From Eubacteriales Family XIII. Incertae Sedis bacterium (lineage in GTDB: Bacteria; Bacillota; Clostridia; Peptostreptococcales; Anaerovoracaceae): a DNA stretch of 9,655 bases. The stretch is from assembly GCA_031276775.1 (NCBI GenBank), contig JAISML010000073.1, positions 1 through 9,655 of the forward strand, read 5' to 3'. The stretch's first letter is position 1; every line of letters begins with the position of its first letter. The notes under the pieces were generated by a model. That model ran no database searches. It had not been told where the DNA came from and saw only the letters and a list, made by a program, of their open reading frames with translations. Positions 1-6,545 of the stretch are shown here, piece by piece. The translations under genes were made by a program, and so were the position numbers.

Positions 1-13
1 CAACCGACGGTTG
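1..13. repeat. Short inverted repeat at the window edge, possibly a cut terminator
   Basis: CAACC-GAC-GGTTG is a perfect 5-bp hairpin starting at the first base, 37 bases beyond the stop codon of the radical SAM gene. On the plus strand it continues GCCGTTTTCC, so if the unseen bases to the left are complementary the stem would be longer and end in a T-run, as in a terminator between converging or successive genes. The window edge prevents a decision. Confidence 0.25.
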
Positions 14-50
14 CCGTTTTCCTTTCGCGCCAAGCGTGAACCGGCGTCCC

Positions 51-1571
51 TTATTCCGTGAGCGCGCGGATCCGCCGGTTTCTGAGCATGAGATACACGC
101 CGGGCAATACGCGCGCCGCAGTGCGTTTCATAAGGCGCAATCCGGCATCCTTTATGACCGCAAGCCGCCATATGAGCGCATGCGGATACAGCGGACTCAA
201 TATCCGCCGATCAAGCGCGGCGATCTTCTTTTCGGCTTTCTCCGGGGGCAGGGCAAAGTATTTGCGGTACTTCAGCATCAGTCGGTGAAAACGATAGCTG
301 ATGTACAGCACCTCATCCCGCGAAAACCCGGGCTGCCGCAACTGCACCTTGTCGTTGGGATCGACGGTTGCGTCCAAAAACCCGCCTTCGGCGGCGATGC
401 GATGCAGATTCGTCATCGGATAAGGATAAAAGATGTTCGCGATAACGCGATCCACGTCCATGCGCGCGTTCAATTTGACGGTGCTGAGCGCCAGAGCCAA
501 CGTCTCGTGCGGCAGACCGACGATGTTATAGGTGCAGGTCGTGATCTTGTATCTGCGCAGCCATCGCGTCACATCCAACATATGCTCATTGTCCATGCTG
601 CGGTGCAGGTATTTTGTGCGCATATGCGGATCCCCGCTTTCCAAACCGATATCGATCATGTAACAACCGCCTTCACCCAAGGTTTTCACCATGCGTTCAT
701 CCATCAGATCGAAACGCAGGTTGCAGTTGAAAGGCAGGTGGATTTTCTCCGTGTAAAGCGGCATGAACTCGTAGAACCAGTCCGCATACATGTTGAAGAT
801 CGCATCACGGAACTCCAGGTACTTTGTGTTCGGCTGACGTTCGAGAATCCGTTCGATCACGCGGATGGCGTTCCCCGGACTGCGGAAACGCGCGTACTTC
901 TTTCGGTTCGGATATACGTTGCGAAACTGTGAATTGCCGCAATAGGTGCAGGAGAAGAGACAGCCTCTGCTCACCATCACCATGGCCGTGTTGATCAGTC
1001 CCGTGCGGAGTTTCGCGTAATCGAAGATATCCAAGTCGGGGAACGGCAGTTCGTCGAGATCCTCCACCATGGGACGAACCGGATTTTTCACAATCGATCC
1101 GTCCGGCAACTTGAAATACAGGCTTTCGATATCCGTGCGGTTTGTGCCGTCGCGCAGGGGATATTCACCCTCTCCGATGCACACGACATCGATGCCGCGC
1201 ACGGCCAAGACCTCGTCGGGCACCAAGGTGGGGTGGTAACCTCCGCAGATCACGGGCAGGGCGGGCATTGCCTCCGCCAACCACCCGGCCATCTCCTCCA
1301 CATAAGGCATGGCTGTGGTGCGCAGGGAAAAACCCAAAATATCCGGCTCTTCGCTGCGCACCCGCGCAAGGAACTCGTCCCGCGTCGGCATCCAGGTCTG
1401 ATGGCAGAGCGCAACGCGGTAACCGGCTTCCTTGAGTACGGCGGAGATGGAAGCGATGCCTTCGGAATAATTGCCGGGAATGTTGCGGTTATGCTTGCTT
1501 TCTTCGATAAAATCGGGATAAACCATCAGCATTTTCAATCCCGATTCCATTCTTGTTTCTTTGTTCGTCAT
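51..1571 (-). CDS. B12-binding-domain radical SAM protein, substrate unknown
   Basis: A 506-residue protein with the two-part build of cobalamin-binding radical SAM enzymes. Residues about 14-140 look like the Rossmann-type B12-binding domain (VICGGYHPTLVPDE near 107-120, IGEGEYPL at 132-139). I do not see the DxHxxG cobalamin-ligand motif, as is common in BchE-like members, so cobalamin binding is inferred. The radical SAM core follows: CLFSCTYC at 204-211 supplies the CxxxCxxC cysteines for the 4Fe-4S cluster, with IGLESGD at 308-314 and NIVGLPHET at 349-357 as later core motifs. The last 90 or so residues are basic and match no domain I recognise. The start is uncertain: ATG at 1571 has no clear ribosome binding site, and M8 (1550) or M14 (1532, just before LMVYPDF) are alternatives. 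It lies 11 bases after metK and is probably cotranscribed. Class is secure; reaction unknown (methyl transfer, cyclisation and lipid or cofactor modification are all known in the class). Confidence 0.88.
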   Translation of the reverse strand: MTNKETRMESGLKMLMVYPDFIEESKHNRNIPGNYSEGIASISAVLKEAGYRVALCHQTWMPTRDEFLARVRSEEPDILGFSLRTTAMPYVEEMAGWLAEAMPALPVICGGYHPTLVPDEVLAVRGIDVVCIGEGEYPLRDGTNRTDIESLYFKLPDGSIVKNPVRPMVEDLDELPFPDLDIFDYAKLRTGLINTAMVMVSRGCLFSCTYCGNSQFRNVYPNRKKYARFRSPGNAIRVIERILERQPNTKYLEFRDAIFNMYADWFYEFMPLYTEKIHLPFNCNLRFDLMDERMVKTLGEGGCYMIDIGLESGDPHMRTKYLHRSMDNEHMLDVTRWLRRYKITTCTYNIVGLPHETLALALSTVKLNARMDVDRVIANIFYPYPMTNLHRIAAEGGFLDATVDPNDKVQLRQPGFSRDEVLYISYRFHRLMLKYRKYFALPPEKAEKKIAALDRRILSPLYPHALIWRLAVIKDAGLRLMKRTAARVLPGVYLMLRNRRIRALTE

Positions 1572-1582
1572 GCCATGTCACA

Positions 1583-2770
1583 TCACAGGTTTCGGGCGGC
1601 CTTCTTTAAGATTTCAGCCTTGTCCGTTCTCTCCCATGGAAGATCGAGTTCAGGTCTGCCAAAATGGCCGTAAGCGGCGATCTCCCTGTAGATCGGTCTG
1701 CGCAGATCGAGGGCGGCAATGATGGCTGCGGGACGCAGATCGAAATGATCGTTCAGGAGTACGGCCAAGGTCTCGTCCGGCAATACGCCGGTTCCAAAGG
1801 AATCGACGAGAACAGACATGGGTTCCGCAACGCCGATGGCGTAGGACAACTCGATCTCGCACCGCTCCGCCAAACCTGCCGCGACGATGTTCTTCGCAGC
1901 GTGGCGCGCCGCGTAAGCCGCCGATCTGTCCACTTTCGTCGGATCTTTGCCGCTGAAAGCGCCTCCGCCGTGTTTCGCGTATCCGCCGTAGGTATCGACG
2001 ATGATCTTTCTGCCGGTCAGCCCCGTATCGCCGTTGGGACCGCCGATGACAAACCTGCCCGTAGGATTGACCAAATACCTCGCTTCCCCGTCCAAAAGCT
2101 CTTCGGGAATGACGGGACGGATCACCCGCTCTACGATGTCGCTGTAAATTCTGCTCTGCGCCACTTCCGGATCGTGCTGCGCGGAGACGAGTGCGCCGGA
2201 TACCCGCACAGGTTTCACACCGTCATATTCGACGGTCACCTGCGTCTTGCCGTCGGGTCGCAGATACGCAAGTTCTCCCGATTTTCGGACCTCGGTCAGT
2301 CTCTGCGCCATCCGATGGGCGAGCGTGATGGGCAACGGCATCAACTCCGGCGTTTCACCGCACGCGTAGCCGAACATGATGCCCTGATCGCCTGCGCCCG
2401 TGATTTCAAGGCTGTCTTCCGCCTTGCCTTCCTTTACTTCGAGCGCCTCGTCGACGCCGAGGGCGATGTCCGCGGACTGACCGTGAATGGAGGTGAGAAC
2501 GGCGCAGGTGTTGCCGTCAAAGCCGTATTCGCTCTTCGTATATCCGATATCGTTCACGACCTGTCTGGCCAGTTGCGGAATGTCCACATAAGCCTCCGTC
2601 GTGATCTCTCCCGCTATCATCACAAGTCCCGTGGTCGTCAAGGACTCCACGGCCACCCTTCCCAAAGGATCGTCTTTCATAATCGCGTCAAGTATCGCAT
2701 CCGATATCCGATCGCATACCTTGTCCGGATGCCCTTCGGTCACGGATTCGGACGTAAAATGTCTGGCCAT
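1583..2770 (-). CDS. metK: S-adenosylmethionine synthetase (methionine adenosyltransferase)
   Basis: Cytosolic enzyme making S-adenosylmethionine from ATP and methionine with release of phosphate and pyrophosphate. At 395 residues it has the usual family length. Visible signatures are GHPDK at 13-17 (active-site His and Asp), GAGDQG at 125-130 (the family hexapeptide), GGGAFSGKDPTKVDRS around 268-283 (the glycine-rich phosphate-binding signature) and SYAIGVAEPMSV near the C-terminus. The start is supported by MARHFTSESVTEGHPDK, a typical family N-terminus, and by AAAGGAG eight bases upstream. One oddity is Arg21 in CDRISDA, where the families I know have Gln (CDQISDA). It is the first gene after a promoter at about 2818-2826 and is followed closely by a radical SAM gene, a likely consumer of its product. 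Confidence 0.98.
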   Translation of the reverse strand: MARHFTSESVTEGHPDKVCDRISDAILDAIMKDDPLGRVAVESLTTTGLVMIAGEITTEAYVDIPQLARQVVNDIGYTKSEYGFDGNTCAVLTSIHGQSADIALGVDEALEVKEGKAEDSLEITGAGDQGIMFGYACGETPELMPLPITLAHRMAQRLTEVRKSGELAYLRPDGKTQVTVEYDGVKPVRVSGALVSAQHDPEVAQSRIYSDIVERVIRPVIPEELLDGEARYLVNPTGRFVIGGPNGDTGLTGRKIIVDTYGGYAKHGGGAFSGKDPTKVDRSAAYAARHAAKNIVAAGLAERCEIELSYAIGVAEPMSVLVDSFGTGVLPDETLAVLLNDHFDLRPAAIIAALDLRRPIYREIAAYGHFGRPELDLPWERTDKAEILKKAARNL

Positions 2771-2778
2771 TGATCAAA

Positions 2779-2785
2779 CTCCTTT
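2779..2785 (-). promoter_or_regulatory. metK ribosome binding site
   Basis: On the minus strand AAAGGAG sits eight bases before the ATG at 2770, fixing the metK start. Confidence 0.8.
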
Positions 2786-2817
2786 CATGTCTTGCGGAAT
2801 GAATTCCATACAGCAAG

Positions 2818-2826
2818 ATTATACCA
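2818..2826 (-). promoter_or_regulatory. Extended -10 promoter for metK
   Basis: The minus strand reads TGGTATAAT: a perfect TATAAT with the TGn extension of extended -10 promoters. At 16-18 bases upstream only a T-rich stretch stands where a -35 box would be, so recognition probably relies on the extended -10. Transcription would begin near 2811, leaving a leader of about 40 nt before metK, too short for a SAM riboswitch. Confidence 0.7.
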
Positions 2827-2921
2827 CAGGAAAGGAACCGCAAAAAGCGTTTATCCGCATTCCTACATGAAAAGTCTTGCTCCGAAGCCGTATTCCGATC
2901 CCGGGCGAAACCCGATCGCGC

Positions 2922-4220
2922 CTACTCCGCGCTGCGGTCCAAGGTCTCCTCGTAGAGATCCTCGGCCTTGTCCCACTCCTCTATGATCTGCGGAATGACC
3001 TTGTAAAGATCGCCGACGATGCCGTAATCCGCCACCTCAAAGATGGGCGCGTCCGCATCCTTGTTGATGGCGACGATGATATCCGACGTCTGCATACCGG
3101 CCAAATGCTGAATGGCGCCCGAAATGCCGCAGGCGAAGTATATCTTGGGCTTGACGGTGGTGCCGGTCTGTCCCACCTGGTGCGACTGATCGATCCAACC
3201 CGAATCCACGGCCGCCCGGGAGGAACCCACAACGCCGCCGACCTTGTCCGCAAATTTCCCGATGAGTTCAAAGCCCGACGCGTCGCCCAAACCTCTGCCG
3301 CCCGAACAGATGATCTCCGCATCCGTCAGGGAAACGATCTCCTTGGCGCTCTTCACCACATCCAACACTTCAATGCGGATGTCGCCCGCGTCCAATACGG
3401 GATTGACCGTGACGATCTCTCCCGTCACGCCGGGTTCGCGCTCCCGCCGCGCCATGACGCCGGGACGCACCGTGGCCATCTGCGGTCTGGTTCTCGGGCA
3501 CACGATGGTCGCCATGAGATTGCCGCCGAACGCCGGACGCGTCTGCTTCAAGCCTTTGTCGTCGGACGCGGGATCCAGATCCGAAGTGTCCAAGGTGGTG
3601 TTTTTTTGCGCATAATCGATATAGCTGCTCACCTTGACGTCCAATCGCGTGCAGTCGGCGGTCAGACCGGTGTTCAACCGCGCGGCGACCCTCGGCGCCA
3701 GATCCCGCCCGATGTGCGTCGCGCCAAACAAAACGATTTCAGGCTTGTATACGTCGATGGTATCCGTAAATACTTTCGTGTAACCGTCCGTCGTATAGTT
3801 GCCGAGCAGCCCGTGTTCGATGACATACGCGCCGTCCGCGCCGTATTCGAAACACTCCCCGCTCAAATCCCGCACCTTGTCACCGATGAGAACCGCATAG
3901 ACCTTCGTGTCATCGCCGATCTCCCGCGCAAGCCTTCTGCCCTCCCCGATGAGTTCAAGCGCCACGTTCATAATCTTGCCCCTGCGCTGTTCGGCGAACA
4001 CCCAAACGTGCCTGTAAGCGGACAGATCGGCGATCTCGGCTTCACCTTTTTCGTCCTGTTCGATCGCCTCTACGGGGCACTTGGAAAGACAGACCTTGCA
4101 GGATGTGCATTTTTCATTGATCACCGCGATCTTGCCATCCATGTCGATGGCTTCGAAAGGGCAAGCCTTCACGCACAGCTTGCAACCGATGCATTTGTCT
4201 CTGATTACTGTTATTGCCAT
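2922..4220 (-). CDS. etfA: Electron transfer flavoprotein alpha subunit with N-terminal 2x[4Fe-4S] ferredoxin domain
   Basis: A 432-residue EtfA with an extra N-terminal ferredoxin module. Cysteines 10, 13, 16, 20 and 38, 41, 44, 48 form two complete CxxCxxCxxxCP sets. The flavoprotein part starts near residue 70. Residues 165-190 carry FGATHIGRDLAPRVAARL and TGLTADC. The C-terminal FAD-binding domain shows SGGRGLGD at 306-313, the SHQVGQTGTTVKPKIY stretch at 346-361, GISGAIQHLAGM at 365-376 and ADYGIVGD at 397-404. With EtfB it takes electrons to or from the acyl-CoA dehydrogenase encoded upstream. The same fusion is known in CarE of the Acetobacterium caffeyl-CoA reductase complex, where it fits NADH/ferredoxin electron bifurcation; bifurcation here is inferred. 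Residues about 197-223 form an extra loop before LKQTRPAFGG compared with shorter EtfA proteins. It begins 15 bases after etfB behind GAGGAGGGG. Last gene of the operon. Confidence 0.96.
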   Translation of the reverse strand: MAITVIRDKCIGCKLCVKACPFEAIDMDGKIAVINEKCTSCKVCLSKCPVEAIEQDEKGEAEIADLSAYRHVWVFAEQRRGKIMNVALELIGEGRRLAREIGDDTKVYAVLIGDKVRDLSGECFEYGADGAYVIEHGLLGNYTTDGYTKVFTDTIDVYKPEIVLFGATHIGRDLAPRVAARLNTGLTADCTRLDVKVSSYIDYAQKNTTLDTSDLDPASDDKGLKQTRPAFGGNLMATIVCPRTRPQMATVRPGVMARREREPGVTGEIVTVNPVLDAGDIRIEVLDVVKSAKEIVSLTDAEIICSGGRGLGDASGFELIGKFADKVGGVVGSSRAAVDSGWIDQSHQVGQTGTTVKPKIYFACGISGAIQHLAGMQTSDIIVAINKDADAPIFEVADYGIVGDLYKVIPQIIEEWDKAEDLYEETLDRSAE

Positions 4221-4235
4221 TTTCCGTCCCCTCCT

Positions 4236-5039
4236 CTATATCACATGTTTGGACTTGAGTCCGATCAAGAGCTTGTCCGCCAATTCCTTTTCGGTATCGC
4301 CTTCAATCATGACGCCCTTGCCCTTCGGAGCGGGCGTAAAGGAACGGAACACGTTGGTGGGAGAGGGTTCAAGTCCGACTTCCTTTTCGGGATCGACGCC
4401 GAGATCGACGGCGCCCCACGTGGGAATGTCTTTCCTGACCGCATCATAGATGCCGCCGACAGACATGTACCGCGGCGCGTTCAGCTCTTTGATTGCGGTC
4501 AGCATGCAAGGGGTTTTGATGCGGATGAGTTCGTATCCGTCTTCCAATTTCCGCTTTACGGTGATGGTCTTTCTGTCGTCGTCCATGGAAAACTCCGTCA
4601 CGTAAGTGACCTGCGGGATGCCGAGCTTTTCAGCCATCTGCGGTCCCACTTGGGCAGTGTCTCCGTCTATGGCCTGTCTGCCCGCAAAGATCAAATCGTA
4701 GCTTCCGATCTTCCTGACTGCGGCGGCCAAAGCATTGGAGGTCGCCCATGTGTCGGAACCGCCCAAGGCTCTGTCGGACGCCAGCACAGCGTCATCCGCG
4801 CCCATGGCCAGACATTCGATGAGCATATCTTTCGCTTGGGGCGGTCCCATCGTGACGACGGTGATGTGTGTGTCGGGGTAACGGTCTTTGACCTTCAGCG
4901 CTTCCTCAAGCGCATTTGCGTCATCGTGGTTGAGAATACTCGGCACGCCCTCCCGCACGAGGGTCTTTGTCACAGGATCGATCTTGATCTCGTTCGTATC
5001 CGGCACCTGCTTCGCGCATACAATGATCTTGAATGACAT
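4236..5039 (-). CDS. etfB: Electron transfer flavoprotein beta subunit
   Basis: A 267-residue EtfB starting MSFKIIVCAKQVPDT, the standard family N-terminus. The open frame continues 24 codons further upstream, but that part overlaps the end of the dehydrogenase gene, is basic and unlike Etf, and ATG 5039 has AGGAGG six bases upstream. GRQAIDGDTAQVGP at 120-133 is the EtfB nucleotide-binding signature. ADDAVLASDRALGGSDTWATS at 81-101 resembles Etf beta subunits paired with clostridial butyryl-CoA dehydrogenases. The C-terminal arm has FRSFTPAPKGKG, which wraps round the partner subunit in known structures. It forms a heterodimer with the downstream etfA product. In bifurcating Etf proteins this subunit carries the NADH-oxidising flavin; whether that holds here cannot be decided from sequence by eye. 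The gene lies 13 bases after the dehydrogenase stop codon. Confidence 0.97.
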   Translation of the reverse strand: MSFKIIVCAKQVPDTNEIKIDPVTKTLVREGVPSILNHDDANALEEALKVKDRYPDTHITVVTMGPPQAKDMLIECLAMGADDAVLASDRALGGSDTWATSNALAAAVRKIGSYDLIFAGRQAIDGDTAQVGPQMAEKLGIPQVTYVTEFSMDDDRKTITVKRKLEDGYELIRIKTPCMLTAIKELNAPRYMSVGGIYDAVRKDIPTWGAVDLGVDPEKEVGLEPSPTNVFRSFTPAPKGKGVMIEGDTEKELADKLLIGLKSKHVI

Positions 5040-5045
5040 ATTTCT

Positions 5046-5051
5046 CCTCCT
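5046..5051 (-). promoter_or_regulatory. etfB ribosome binding site
   Basis: Minus-strand AGGAGG lies six bases before ATG 5039. It selects this start over the in-frame ATG at 5111. Confidence 0.85.
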
Positions 5052-5052
5052 C

Positions 5053-6195
5053 TTATTTGGCGAATATCGAAGCCGCGATAACGAGTTTCTGCGCTTCCGA
5101 CGTGCCTTCATATATCTCGGTGATCTTCGCGTCGCGCATCATGCGCTCCACGGGATAATCCCTCGTATAGCCGTAACCGCCGTGCAACTGCACCGCCTTT
5201 GTCGTAACGTACATCGCCGTTTCCGAAGCATAGAGCTTCGCGGCTGCCGACTCGGGTCCGTAGGGAACGTGACGGTCTTTCATCTCGGCCGCTTTGTAGA
5301 TCAACAGACGCGCGGCGTCGATGCGCGTTTTCATGTCGACCATCTCAAACCGAAGCGGTTCCATATCCGCAAGCCGCTTTCCGAACTGCTTTCTGGCTTT
5401 CATGTATTCCGCCGTTACGTCGAAAGCGCCCTGCGCGATGCCCAACGCCTGCGAAGCGATGCCGATGCGCCCTCCGTCCAAGGTTGAAAGGGCGATCTTG
5501 AAGCCCTGTCCGATTTCCCCGAGAAGATTTTCTTTCGGAACCTTGCAATTCTGAAAAACCAATTCCGTGGTGGATGAGCCGCAGATGCCCATCTTGTCCT
5601 CCGTCTTGCCGATGGAGAAGCCTTCAAAACCTTTTTCCACAATAAATGAGGAAATGCCTCTTGTCCGCTTGGATTTGTCGGTCATCGCCATGACGACGAA
5701 GACATCCGCGTATCCGCCGTTGGTGATAAACACTTTGGCGCCGTTCAGCAGCCAATGATCCCCCTTATCCTCGGCGCGCGTCTGCTGACCCGAGGCGTCG
5801 GTGCCGGCATTGGGTTCCGTGAGTCCGAAAGCGCCCAGCTTTTCGCCTCTTGCCAAAGGAATCAAATATTTTTGTTTCTGTTCCTCCGTGCCGTAATTGT
5901 AGATGGGCCAAGCGCAGAGAGAGGTGTGCGCGGAACAGATGACGCCGGTGGTTGCGCAGACCCTCGAAAGCTCCTCGACCGTGATGGCATAGGACAGGTT
6001 GTCGCCTCCGCTTCCGCCCCATTCCTTTGGGAACGGCACTCCCAGCAGACCGTAGTGCGCCATCTTCTTTACATTTTCTTCCGGGAATCTGTGCTCCTTG
6101 TCGATCTCCGCCGCGATGGGTTCCACCTCGCTGACCGCGAATTCCCTGACCATTTTTCTGACAAATTCCTGCTCTTTCGTCAACCGAAAATCCAT
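5053..6195 (-). CDS. Acyl-CoA dehydrogenase (butyryl-CoA dehydrogenase / enoyl-CoA reductase type)
   Basis: A 380-residue FAD enzyme of the short-chain acyl-CoA dehydrogenase family, at the usual length. It interconverts a saturated acyl-CoA and its 2-enoyl-CoA, exchanging electrons with the Etf encoded next. Motifs include the helical N-terminus FRLTKEQEFVRKMVREFA, FGLTEPNAGTDAS at 123-135 (FAD/substrate contact), LNGAKVFITNG at 150-160, KARKQFGKRLADMEPL at 266-281, QLHGGYGYTRDYPVERMMRD at 336-355, and IYEGTSEAQ at 361-369, where Glu363 is the expected catalytic base. The start is set at 6195 because MDFRLTKEQ matches the family N-terminus and GGAGG sits six bases upstream; the open frame runs back to 6441 but those 82 codons have no family resemblance. 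In anaerobes with Fd-fused EtfA, such proteins act as butyryl-CoA dehydrogenase (Bcd), caffeyl-CoA reductase (CarC) or acryloyl-CoA reductase. Crotonase, thiolase or CoA-transferase genes are absent from the window, so the substrate is open. Confidence 0.96.
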   Translation of the reverse strand: MDFRLTKEQEFVRKMVREFAVSEVEPIAAEIDKEHRFPEENVKKMAHYGLLGVPFPKEWGGSGGDNLSYAITVEELSRVCATTGVICSAHTSLCAWPIYNYGTEEQKQKYLIPLARGEKLGAFGLTEPNAGTDASGQQTRAEDKGDHWLLNGAKVFITNGGYADVFVVMAMTDKSKRTRGISSFIVEKGFEGFSIGKTEDKMGICGSSTTELVFQNCKVPKENLLGEIGQGFKIALSTLDGGRIGIASQALGIAQGAFDVTAEYMKARKQFGKRLADMEPLRFEMVDMKTRIDAARLLIYKAAEMKDRHVPYGPESAAAKLYASETAMYVTTKAVQLHGGYGYTRDYPVERMMRDAKITEIYEGTSEAQKLVIAASIFAK

Positions 6196-6444
6196 GCATT
6201 GCCTCCATTTCCGCATATAATCGGAAACGCTTTTTTGCGCTCCTCTCCGTTCCCGGGCAATCTGTGTCCGGTTGCGCCGAAAACCCCGCCGTACCTCCAA
6301 ACCGACCCGCCGAATCCTTTGCGGGACGGTTGTTCCCGCAAAAGCGCACATTGCGCATCCCGGCGCCGCGCCCGGCGTTTGATCGCTCTGTTGTGCCATA
6401 AAGACAATTGCACCGTGCGCGGAAGTAAACGTACGCATCAATTT
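6196..6444 (-). promoter_or_regulatory. Structured leader of the acyl-CoA dehydrogenase operon
   Basis: About 240 nt between the candidate promoter and the dehydrogenase start. It contains a 9-bp perfect inverted repeat with a 7-nt loop at 6318-6342 (arms TTTGCGGGA / TCCCGCAAA), a 5-bp stem with a 3-nt loop immediately beside it at 6344-6356 (GCGCA / TGCGC), a direct repeat CCCGGCG at 6359-6365 and 6371-6377, and a 6-bp hairpin at 6208-6227 (TTTCCG / CGGAAA) whose edge is one base from the GGAGG ribosome binding site. No hairpin is followed by a U-run on the minus strand, so these are not classical terminators. I do not recognise a known riboswitch. A regulatory role is inferred from length and structure only. 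Confidence 0.4.
6202..6206 (-). promoter_or_regulatory. Acyl-CoA dehydrogenase ribosome binding site
   Basis: Minus-strand GGAGG lies six bases before ATG 6195. It decides the start against upstream in-frame ATG codons (for example 6441). Confidence 0.8.
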
Positions 6445-6473
6445 ATTTAACTACAAATACACCGGTAATGCAA
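6445..6473 (-). promoter_or_regulatory. Candidate promoter of the acyl-CoA dehydrogenase-etfBA operon
   Basis: In the only strongly AT-rich patch of the gap, the minus strand has TTGCAT (6473-6468), a 17-base spacer and TTAAAT (6450-6445). Each hexamer matches the sigma-70/sigma-A consensus only partly (3/6 and 4/6), but spacing and AT-rich context fit. The patch follows the end of thiI, where I see no clear intrinsic terminator, so some read-through is possible. Confidence 0.4.
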
Positions 6474-6545
6474 TAGAAATTGTGAAATTTTTGTCGATAA
6501 TTTGCAGATATTGTCTCCGCCCGGGGGTTGGCAGCCGGATATTCG

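Noticed and set aside
2897..2917. Possible intrinsic terminator after etfA
   Set aside because: The minus-strand CGGG-TTTCG-CCCG stem is only 4 bp (GATC on both flanks pairs only with a bulge) and no U-run follows directly, so it is too weak to call.
2877..5036. A 719-codon open frame on the plus strand
   Set aside because: It lies antisense to the well-supported etfA and etfB genes, its translation is rich in Arg, His and Asp without recognisable motifs, and it reflects codon bias in GC-rich genes on the opposite strand. Similar plus-strand frames at 36-932, 1664-2773 and 6528-7793 are rejected for the same reason.
6196..6441. An 82-codon N-terminal extension of the acyl-CoA dehydrogenase
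   Set aside because: The extension has no family similarity, overlaps the candidate promoter's downstream region and hairpins, and a good ribosome binding site with a family-typical N-terminus supports ATG 6195.
6500..6545. Possible terminator after thiI around the CCCGGG palindrome
   Set aside because: The best stem is about 5 bp with a G-U pair and is not followed by a U-run.
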